A stretch of DNA of 60,000 bases from Symsagittifera roscoffensis (taxonomy: Eukaryota > Xenacoelomorpha > Acoela > Convolutidae), in contig NC_087067.1 of NCBI RefSeq assembly GCF_963678635.1, forward strand, positions 20,396,596 to 20,456,595. Reading direction: 5' to 3'. Within the stretch, counting starts at the first letter, position 1; each line of letters opens with the position of its first letter. The notes beneath the pieces were generated by a model. The model did not search any database. It was not told the DNA's origin and saw only the letters and a list, made by a program, of their open reading frames with translations. A program made the position numbers and the translations under genes. Below, piece by piece: positions 45,443-54,585 of this stretch.

Positions 45443-48400
45443 GTTACAGGACAATCTACCCTAAATGAATCATGCTTATAGCTGAAAAAGAACCAGCCCC
45501 CTATAAGTCCCCCTGACTGAAAGAATACAATAAGCAGCTCAAATTTTGAAAGCAAGAAAACGAAGAAAAAAACGCAAACTTTTATTCATCCCGAAAAAAA
45601 ATTGCGTGCACTTCAATTAGCCCGAAAATTTCCGAAAAACGTGGAGATGGTAATAATAATTCTCACTTCCAATTTTCATCATTTAGGGTGAAGGGGGGGG
45701 GACAAAAATAAAACTGGAAAGACTCGGGTAGATTGGTATGTAGCCTGTCTATTTCAGTGTGTATTATCTAATTTCATCAATCAAGGACAGAGAGGACGAG
45801 TTCGGGAGCATAGAGGACTTAGAAGAGCGCTTCACACACAAGTTCCAGCAACAGCGCCTGCACTATGACTGGAATAACTTCTCACATGATCTCTCCATAT
45901 TTGTATCAGGTTCCAAACTTAAATTATCATCATGAGATCGCATGAAAAGTTCTCCGATCAATATCACCCTTCCCAACGTCCTACAGCGCCTGTTAAACTT
46001 TCTGCAAAAAAAAAGCTTTATTAAGTTCGATAGATTTTACTTTCAGATGGTATGAGTGATACTCTTTAATTGTTGGAATTCCGCAAAAAAATATCTGCTT
46101 CTTCGTACACCCAACTCCTTCCCTAGACTATTGACCCGATCCCTCAACACAAAATTTTTTTTCATCCATTGAAAAAATTTGCAACACAAACTTGCTCTAA
46201 ATCAATACACTATTTTTAGCGCAAAAACCACACGCCCCGGGAATTGAGTACTGCATGGATATAATCATCAAACGGCAAATAAGTTTACTTCTCTTTGAGC
46301 ATTTCGGAAAATCGGAAGCATTCGAATGATATCAAAATTTGATTTAGAAAATGCCCTCATTTTGGAAAGAACAATGGACTGCGTTTACACCATAGCCGCA
46401 GTTCTAATCGCTTTAAAAACAGTCAAGGTTATCCTGTGGAATAGAGCAGACCGAAACAACAACAGTATTCCATACACCGAAAACGGAACCAGAACTCACA
46501 CATATCCGATATCACCACAAGTATTTGATCGGGTTGGTTTCCTTATATTTAGGTTTGTTTCCTTGTAGAAAATTGAAAAAATTGGGAAAAGAGGCACACC
46601 AGATCTGTTTTCAAAGAATTCGGAAACTTACACTAAGCTTAGAAAAAAAACAAAGGAGCTTTTGAGCGAAAAGCTTTGACCGAACCAATACTTTCAGGAA
46701 ACTCTTCGACAAAATGGAGATGTTGATCAGCTTTGGCCAAAACACTCCATTGGAACCATCAGCGTACAATCTCAGTCAACATCAGGTTAACTCAAAAGTA
46801 AATGACGCTCATATCAGAGAGCTCGTTTCGTTTAAGTTAAATATTTGCATCCTATATTAGAATTATTTGAAAGCTTTCTCAGAAATTCAAGGTTTAAATT
46901 ATCCACACAACTCAAGGTTTTTTCCGGCAACAAGACAATAGTAGCATAAAAAATCATGAAACTATGAAAATATTTATTTGCAGACACACAAGTTTTTTGA
47001 AGCCTCTTATAGCCTCAATTCAACTATTAAAGCCATTAAGAAACAATTTGTGATGCTTCAAATGAAAAGCCTGAAAAGTCTTGACGAATTAAAGCTCTTT
47101 TCAAAAGTTGACGTTTTCAACAATCATTCTGGACATTTTTAAACTAAGTCAGGCGCACTTTCACTTTTTCATGAAGATTTGCTGGTGGGTGATATATTAG
47201 CATAGGTGTTTCAGTTCGGTAAAGCGAACATTTCGGTAAAGCGAACAGCTCGTAGCTGAATTCGAACTTGTTTTTATTCCTGCATAGGTTGCGAGAAAAA
47301 AGCGACAAGTAGCGTCAAAAAGGCAAAAAACACGAAAAAAGAAGGCCTCCAAACAGAAACTTTAGTGCCGGAACTACTAGGAGTCTCACGTCTTCGCAAA
47401 TGTGCCATGGTCGCTTCAAAAAATAAGACACAGCCACAAATCAAGCGATAAAACAAGCTGCGAAATTGCCAAGGCTTTAAAACAAAAACGCTAAAAAATG
47501 AGTTTTTAATGCAATTTGAGTTATTGAAAAATTAATTGTAAAATGACACTGCGCCCGCTAACGTAACAAGACTGCTCGTATCAGGGCGAAGCCCTGAATG
47601 TTCCGACTGCCTTTTAAGGTTCATGGAGCAGCAGTAAAAACATTTAAAAAATTAAATGAAATAAAAAAAGATGAAAATTTTTTTTCTAAAATTTGAAATT
47701 TTTTATGAAAATCATCCCCCCACACGCCATAAAAAGTACAAAAAGAGAGATTTCGTTCCTTGTAACAAATCAATTATGGCAAATAAGCTTCGTTCAACCA
47801 ATTTGGAAAAATTTATAAGACGGATTAAATCTCCGCTTACGCGTTAATAGCGCGAATTATATCCCAAATTGGTCAAAATGGCCATCTTTAAACCCTCATA
47901 ACTTTACGAAAAATGATCACAGGTGAAATATCTTTTCAAATTTAAGCTCAGGACAACAATACCTTTTGAGTGATATAAAAAAATTCCGTCAAAAATGGCT
48001 AGTTAAAAAGTCGAAATTTGTCTGAAGAAAAAAAAACCCACCCCGAGCACAAATATTCCGTTACTTTCGTATCGAAAGTCGGAACAATAAACCAAATTGG
48101 AATCAATCTTATTGTAAAATTTCCTTCCAACGGACTGGCGGTGAGCGCGCTTGATACGCGTTGAAGTAATCGAAATGACTGCGTTGAAGTACCAACCCGA
48201 CTGCGTTGAAGTAATCGAAATAACATCCGATAATGTCAGACAGTACACTGTGTTAGCGCTCGCGACTACCGTTGGTTTTAGCCGGGTTCAAATAATAACA
48301 GGGACATGTTTTAGCAGTCGAATTAGCTGATTCAAACATACCATTTTTTCACCTGATTCAATTGCCCTCTCCCGAAAAATATATTTAAAAAATCGGATAA

Positions 48401-51400
48401 AAGAGTGTGTCTAAAAATTGATAAACCAAATTTAGCTATTTTTGAAATTTTGCTCAGCAACCGGCTATCTTTTTTTATATAAAAAACTGCATAATCTATG
48501 AACAAAAAGACTCAGAGACGCTTCGCGTAAACAAGCATAAAACAACTGCGAAAACCAGCTAAAGAAAAACAGTGCTGTGAACAAGATGAAAGTTAAAAGC
48601 ATACTTTTGGAAGCCAATCCATTTTCTTTAGTCTTTAAGCCGCCCGGCAACTAAATTGAATTCCGTGTAAAGATTAAGGCAATCAATTGATATGCGCAAA
48701 AACATCGTTATTCAGAAATATTCGCTTTATCATTCCTGGGTCACATTTTTTGGAAGGCGATTTCGTGTAGACAATTGTCTAAAAACTGATTGATTTAAAC
48801 ATTTAGCAAGTTTTGGATTTCGAAAAAAATAGATGGCCTTTAAGCTCTTTGAACTTGTAGAACAATTTATTTAGGACACTTTTTTTGTTAAAATTAACCC
48901 AATTTGAAAAAACATGATCAATAGGCAAAACTTTTTTATTTCGCTAAGAAATCTGATAATTAATTTCCATTTTCGAAATTAGAAGTCGATCACGTTTTTC
49001 GTGACCTTTACAATTTTCCTGTTCGATAGTGGAGTTTGCCTTCCTTTTAACAATAGAAATGCACTGAACTTAAAAAGAAATCACAAGTCAAACCGCGAAA
49101 ACTCAAAATTGAGCGTCAACAAATATTAGGACTTTTTCCTAAAAAAAAAATCAGCAGGACCTATATAAGAGTACTCACTACGCTCATTACTCTTAACTAA
49201 ATCATTTTTAAAAACGAACTATTTGACCCTCAAAACGATTCTTTCACTCGCCCACAAGTTTCAGTATGGTTTAAAATTTTATAATAAAAGCAAGGAAAAA
49301 AAATAAAAAGCCCGTCTTTTTACATGCCGAAAAACTTCGAAATTTTCACTGGAAAACATTATCGACAGGATATTTTTTGGGAGAGAAAAATGAAATGTAG
49401 GAGTTTTTCTTGACAAAAACTCAGTCAAACATCAAGGAACGGGGAAAAAGTTCGTTTTAATTCGAGATGAAAATACAACGAGGAATACTTCCCAAACATT
49501 TTACGCATATTGTTTCAGCGAGTAATGGCAACAATAACTACCCATCTGTGAGCCACAGAGTCAGACGCCTATCGGAAACACTTTGCGGATCCATTGTGAA
49601 TCGATCAGCCGAACATCATTATGATCACAATTACACACTATCAACAGACAGAAGTTATGAATATAGATGCAGCAACCAGATCGAAACATTAACAGGTACC
49701 AATTTGGAGAAAAAACTTTCAACACAGAGGCGATGCGGTGCTTCGCATCACTTACTATACAATGCAAGCGCAGCATAGCAAACTAGCAAATAGTTAATGA
49801 GGGACTCGACCCCCTCACCAACCCCCCTTTGGTATTATTTTATGACATCCATTTTAGGCCCACCAACCCTAAATTTTTTCTAAAGCCACATTTGGCGCCA
49901 ACATATACTAATTTGGAACAACGCGCGCCGAAAAACGCTATTTTTTGGTCAATATTTTCCAAAAAGTGCCTTAACATTTTTGACCTGTTTTTTCAAAATT
50001 TTGCCTGCGACGCAAAACTTTTGATCAAACTAGGGTCTTTAGAATTTCCCGGGCTTTCGGAAAATCAATTTGGTCGGCCTAACAACAAAAAAAGTCGACC
50101 AAAATTTTGAAAATCCACCCCTCTCGAAAAAATTCTAGATCCGCCCCCTGACCACCAGTATTAAATTATCTTTTAGTATTTACCGAGCGGCCACTAAGCT
50201 GACAAGTTGGTAAATTTCCATTCAACCAAATTAAAAAAAAGCCATTAGACGTTGTTACCATGAAAAAATTTTGAGCAATTAAGTTTAAAGCTGTGAAATC
50301 TTGGAACACAAATTTGAATCTTCGAAAAAAAAACAATTTTTGACTTAAAGCGACACAAAAAGGCAACTAAGCCGACAAAACATAACTTAAAACCATTTAA
50401 GCAGAATAAAGCTTTTAACACAGGCGAAGCTGAGCTTCGCACGACTTGCAATGCAAAACAAGAAAGCCGCTAAATCGGAAAAAAAGCAAAAGAATTGAAA
50501 AAACCAGATCTATCAAAATGAATAAGGCTAGTTTTGAAACGAAAAGATGCCAAGACAACAGAATATAAAAATAGCATCTGAAGCAAATTTACTAAGCGTT
50601 ACAAAGCCAAAAATTCCTTAGCAGAAACCTTTAAGCCCGAAACATATCAACAAGACTTAAGACATAAAATATAAGAAGTCCCACTCATCCCCACAACACA
50701 AATTTTTTTACTGTCAAATGAAACAAAATGAGGTCACTAAGCCGATATAGTATTTGCTGAAGCCTATCAAGCCGGCAAACAAGCAAAAATTTTAAAAGCC
50801 AGAAAAAGTCAATAAAAATAAGTAAAATAAAAAGTTATGAAGTCCCCCTCAAAACACACACCCAGAGATACAAACAATTTAGCTTGTCGAAAGACGCAAT
50901 AAGAGGCAATTAATTCGATTTATAGGCCGAAACCTATAAAGCGGAACAAAAAGGTAAAAAATAAAAAGCCAAAAAATAGTTGTCATGAAAAACTATAAAT
51001 TCTATAACATATTTTAGCATTTTGTGCAATCCAGATAGGTCGCTATAGGGATAAAAAATACGCCAACATCCTTTGGGCAGAATACATTTCTTAAGCAAAA
51101 AAAAAAACAAAACATACGAAATCAAGGTTAAAAAAACTCCCAAGTAGCAGAAAAAAATCAGAACACTGAAAGCAGCTGCAATGTAACTTGCGTACAGCAA
51201 AAATAAAAATCCTACGATGCGGCAACTAAGCCAACAAAAACATAGGCAGACAAATAATAAACCGACAACTTTTATTGAAACGGAATTTATCCCGTTGGAA
51301 AAAAAAGGTCCCGTCAGAATCGAACCCAAGACATTTGCCGTCCCAGGCATATTAGTTACCTCCAGACCATGTGTACCTGAGACGCAACGAAATATGAATA

Positions 51401-53965
51401 AAAAATGATCTAAACCTATTTTTTTATTTCTAATTTTGACCATCCAAAGTTATTTACTGGAAAAAGTCTAGTACCCTATTGCAATACCCTTGCTTATCGC
51501 CAAGGTAAACTTCAGGAAAACCAAAAAAACTACGTCAGGTTTAATTTTCCAAATTACAATATTAAATCAAAAAAATTGCATCTACGATGAAAATTGCTGT
51601 TTGAACGAAAAAACTTCCCGATGTGGTAAGTACGCCGACAAAACTTAAGATGACAATCGAAGGTCCGACGATTCAATTTTCCGAACAATGTTTTTTGATT
51701 GCATACATTCAAACCCAAGACCTAGGCAATAAAGGCGACCGTGTTGCCTCTAGATCAAGTAGTAACGAACCACTAATAAAGCGAGCGAGTAGTAACGAAC
51801 TGAGCTGAATTATGCTGAATTTAAGCCTCAAAAATTTAGATTTAAGCTAATTTAATTCGTTTTTGGAGTTTTTAGCGCTATTTCTAATCAATTTTCTGCA
51901 AAAAATTTTGTCGTATTTTACGATGACAGTCGATTTTGCCTAAATTACGGTTTTACGTCATATCCTTTTATCACACCGCGCAGAAAAAAAAACTACATGT
52001 TTCAAAAAAAAACTTTTTTTGTAGTTTTTTGAAGATTATGGTGAAACATTCTTGCTACTCGCACAGTAACCGGCTATCCTTGTTTCACTTGATTTTAAGT
52101 TCAGCTATTAAAAATATTGGCATTACATTCAATGTTATACAGCAAAAAAAAATAAAAACACATATTTGGTTGCGTTTTAAAGCTGATGTCTCAATCTCAA
52201 AATAGATCTCTTTAAATATCTGCAAATTTGAAGCTATTTTAGAGTGTCAATGAGTCAACTCATTTTGCTATTGTTTTCGTAGGCGAACTGGGTGAACTTG
52301 TCCTGGCCAATATTGGCACGAATAAACCTGGAAGCAATGAGCGTGAACAACTTGTTGGATCACACGGGGACTGTCTTGATTTCACTACAGTCACTGAAGT
52401 TCAATCTCTGACACAAGAGGAGAGTGGTGATAACACTACATTACTCGAGACTACCAGTAGATACAAAATGGAAATCAGCCAGGCTAGAATTAATAAACTT
52501 CAGTAGCAATCAAAAAATGTTTGCAGAGCTTCAACGTTTCAAACGATTTTTTTTCAAACACATTTTTTGTGGAAAAACTAATTTTGCAGCTCATTTTGTA
52601 TTTTTTTTAACTGTTTTAGTAATTATTAGTAGTATTATAGTTGTATTAAAGTATTATTAGTAGTTGTTATTATTCATCGAAGGCGTTAAAATCGAGATTC
52701 GGGAAATCATCGATTTTCAGATATCTCATCAAAACATAATAATTAAATTAAATTTGCGTTATAATAGCTATTTTTGCTGTATGCTTTAAACAACCCAGCC
52801 CTCAAAAATTCTAAATAAATTACAAAAAAAAACGACCAATTTTAATGATGCTTGCGGCTACTTTTTCAATGAGTGATCTTTTTTCAGGAAGTAACAATAA
52901 ATGAGACGTACACAGCTGAACAAAGAGTTCCTTCACCAATCCAATTAGGACAAGATGTCATGATGATCAGGCGATATTCACCACTGGGCGGATTGGTAGA
53001 CGAGAACCTAGAATACCTCAGGCATGATGATCAAAACAAAATTGACAAATTAAATGAAACTTTTAACCAGACCAAGGTCAGACACCCCCTTCCCTCGGAG
53101 TTTTGACCCCTTGATAGCACACAGGGTCCTTGGTTCCATACTTTTTCACGCCATCAATTTTCGACCGCCCAACCCTGAAAATTTTCTTAGATGCCTTTGA
53201 ATTGTTAGTGCGTATTAAACTTTAGGGAGAGCGTGCTCCGTTAAAAAGCATGTTTTTTGTTTATTTTTTTTGTAGAAACATTTCCATAAAATGTCCTTTT
53301 ACTCCTGTTTGGCTTTTAAAAAAATGCCCCGAAAAAGCATGGTCTTTTGCATAGAAAGATTTTGATAAAACAATTTCTCGAACTAAAAATGGTCGACAAA
53401 GATTTTTTTAAAACCCCTCATCGAGAAAAACCTATATCTTCTCCTCCATCAGACCAATTTGATTTGATAATTTTAGACGGCGCTTTCAGCTCATTTTCAA
53501 TAAACATTTTCATGTAAGCCGCAAGAACTTTTCCTTTTCCCTACAATGAAGGGTATAAAATCTGCAGATTTCGCTTTTCTGACATTCAAAAACTGGATCA
53601 AGGACAATTTAAACTATCGGAGAGAGTGACCGATTTTTCGGTACATTTTCGGAATGCATGCCTAGATAAATGTCAATTGTCAAACTTCAAAACACTTTTT
53701 ATAAACAAAAATTCTTCCCTCTAACCCCAAAAATTCTCCTGAAAGCTAAATAACATTTAAAAAAGGAAAATGTTTGCACTTCAAACTTCAAAAAAATCCC
53801 GTAAAGCCATTGGTCATCCTGATTTGCACTATAAGAAACTGGCGGGCCCAGAAAATTGCAACTAACCAGCAGATGATGAATCAAAACTTCTCCTATTTAC
53901 TCAAACACATTCAGCAATGCAAGGAACGCTTCGGTCAAGCAGCAACACGGAATAATCAATTTTAA
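45378..53965 (+). CDS. Uncharacterised gene with calponin-homology-like N-terminus, ~8 exons
   Basis: Assembled from exons 45378-45442, 45758-45909, 46300-46427, 46698-46785, 49519-49695, 52283-52398, 52888-53076 and 53915-53965: 966 nt, about 321 aa, phase-consistent at each join. The ATG has an in-frame TAA 12 nt upstream. Residues about 10-115 (NLGKAVGLIS, VYYLISSIKDREDEFG, HYDWNNFSHDLSIFVSAFRK, KFDLENA, AAVLIALKTVKE) follow the helix pattern of the later part of a calponin-homology domain, though the usual Trp and Asp-Gly are not evident. The rest is Ser/Asn-rich, then GELGELVLANIGTNK, and a helical C-terminus. The ends of the last three exons are less certain. A cytoskeletal role is only inferred. 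Confidence 0.65.
45758..45909 (+). CDS. CH-like gene exon 2
   Basis: Acceptor CTGTCTATTTCAG. Reads VYYLISSIKDREDEFGSIED and then DWNNFSHDLSIFVS. GC content rises sharply over the exon. Donor TATCAG|GTTCCA. Confidence 0.75.
46300..46427 (+). CDS. CH-like gene exon 3
   Basis: Acceptor TTACTTCTCTTTGAG. Reads FRKIGSIRMISKFDLENALI to ALKTVK, predicted helical; donor GTCAAG|GTTATC. Confidence 0.7.
46698..46785 (+). CDS. CH-like gene exon 4
   Basis: Acceptor ATACTTTCAG. Reads ETLRQNGDVDQLWPKHSIGT; donor ACATCAG|GTTAAC, leaving one base. The phase used here comes from exon 3; the other frame is also open. Confidence 0.7.
46786..49518. other. Intron 4 of CH-like gene, repeat-rich
   Basis: Contains repeat F (47570-48090, homologous to 17630-17990 inverted and 4760-4920), an inverted composite 5' block fragment (48440-48475, CAACCGGCTATC) and repeat E (48800-49090). 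No exon. Confidence 0.6.
49519..49695 (+). CDS. CH-like gene exon 5
   Basis: Acceptor CATATTGTTTCAG. Reads SNGNNNYPSVSHRVRRLSET to SNQIETLT; donor TAACAG|GTACCA. The frame continues upstream to a possible ATG at 49467, but the internal acceptor fits the incoming phase exactly. Confidence 0.65.
49801..50150 (-). mobile_element. hAT-type MITE copy 5, truncated
   Basis: Begins GGGACTCGACCCCCTC, inside the element, and ends TCTAGATCCGCCCCCTG. It carries the GGCGCCAACATATACTAA and GCGCGC blocks. It lies about 105 bp downstream of exon 49519-49695; a degenerate head hairpin (49729-49750) lies between. Confidence 0.75.
50418..51505 (+). mobile_element. Head-hairpin element, array-free, with tail hairpin (copy 6)
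   Basis: Perfect head stem-loop GCGAAGC-TGA-GCTTCGC at 50424-50440. The interior has several ACTAAGCCGACAA-type motifs and an inverted tRNA-like head at 51303. The tail stem-loop is CCTTG...CCAAGG at 51488-51505. The 169-aa minus ORF (50934-51443) falls inside and is probably incidental. Confidence 0.55.
51303..51385 (-). repeat. tRNA-derived SINE head with A- and B-box
   Basis: On the minus strand TGGTCTGGAGG resembles an A-box; about 40 nt later GGTTCGATTCTGACGGGACC carries a B-box and acceptor-like end. Spacing fits a pol III internal promoter; no complete cloverleaf. Related to 29150-29225. Confidence 0.6.
51960..52090 (-). repeat. Composite repeat 5' block, inverted
   Basis: CTCGCACAGTAACCGGCTATCCTTG at 52060-52084 is the reverse of the AAGGATAGCCGG block. 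ATCACACCGCGC further left matches the same block's continuation at 31771. Confidence 0.7.
52283..52398 (+). CDS. CH-like gene exon 6 (3' end uncertain)
   Basis: Acceptor TATTGTTTTCGTAG. Reads ELGELVLANIGTNKPGSNER and then DFTTVTE. A weak donor GAA|GTTCAA at 52398 gives the phase needed by exon 7. The frame stays open to a TAG at about 52506, so a longer or terminal form is possible. Confidence 0.5.
52888..53076 (+). CDS. CH-like gene exon 7
   Basis: 63 codons in phase 0, the only open phase. Reads EVTINETYTAEQRVPSPIQL, MMIRRYSPLGGLVDENLEYL, KIDKLNETFNQTK. Acceptor TCTTTTTTCAG, donor CCAAG|GTCAGA. The C-terminal part looks like a short coiled coil. Confidence 0.7.
53083..53452 (-). mobile_element. 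hAT-type MITE, old diverged copy
   Basis: Recognisable by block order: TTTTGACCCCTT, AGGGTCCTTGGTTCCATACT, TTCGACCGCCCAACCCT, GGGAGAGCGTGCTCC, CATCGAGAAAAACCTA. Ends are eroded. Lies 7 bp after an exon of the CH-like gene. Confidence 0.6.
53915..53965 (+). CDS. CH-like gene terminal exon (start uncertain)
   Basis: Reads QCKERFGQAATRNNQF then TAA. The acceptor TTACTCAAACACATTCAG has the best pyrimidine tract of several in-phase AGs. An upstream choice would add MMNQNFSYLLKHI. Ends 320 bp from the RPSA stop codon. Confidence 0.45.
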   Translation, partial: QCKERFGQAATRNNQF

Positions 53966-54284
53966 GGCTTACTAAACTGGATATAAACTAATTAATTTAA
54001 TGCTACTTTTAAGTGAACTGACAATGAACAATTTTTGCTGTTTCATCTTTTTGCACGTTCCAATCACAAAAAAAAAGATAATCAAATGGCCGTTTCGGGC
54101 AATTGAAATCGATGCTGACTAGGCATGATATTAGCTTTAATAGGATGAGAAAAAACGAGTAATGATGTTCACGTTTTCTTGATTATCAATGACTCATTCA
54201 AATCAAATTAATTTCAATCAAGATCACATGAGTTCTCTGGCCATAGTCGCGCGTCAAGACACGTAACTATCGGGTAAAGACACG
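53966..54284. other. Tail-to-tail spacer between CH-like gene and RPSA
   Basis: About 320 bp that must hold both 3' UTRs. No canonical AATAAA was found on the RPSA strand close to its stop. No other feature. Confidence 0.5.
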
Positions 54285-54585
54285 TTACCATCCGTCCACA
54301 ATACCTCCAGGCACTGCTGTCGGATCCCAGCTGGCATCTGCCCAGTTGTCGGATGCCGGTGGCGGTGCAACCTGTCCTCCCATCACAGCTGGTGCCACAG
54401 CCGGAGCAGGTACAGTTGGGGCTCCGAAGGTTGGGATGGGGTCCATCTGCATGGGCATGGGTCCGGTGGATGCCCACGGGTCGGCTGCAATAGGCATGGG
54501 TTCCTGCTGAGCCTTCTGCTCCTTCTCGACCTCCTCGGGGTCTCGGTGGAAGAACAAGTCAACCATCACTTCCCACTTCAGTTGT
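54285..54585 (-). CDS. RPSA: RPSA terminal coding exon
   Basis: One base plus 99 codons and TAA (54285-54287). Acceptor GTATCGTTTTTAG. Encodes the end of the globular domain and the variable C-terminal tail. Confidence 0.95.

Noticed and set aside
45411-45516. Minus-strand exon-like segment with acceptor CTTTCAG and donor GTAAGC, possible AMBRA1 5' exon
   Set aside because: The frame leading into the AMBRA1 start is closed by a stop, and the plus-strand exon of the CH-like gene occupying the same bases is phase-consistent with six others.
50934-51443. 169-codon minus-strand ORF with many hydrophobic residues
   Set aside because: It spans a tRNA-like SINE head and repeat body and has homopolymer-driven Phe/Leu runs; no splice or family evidence.
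54214-54477. Alternative-frame 87-codon minus ORF with many Cys
   Set aside because: Shadow of the RPSA terminal exon in another frame.
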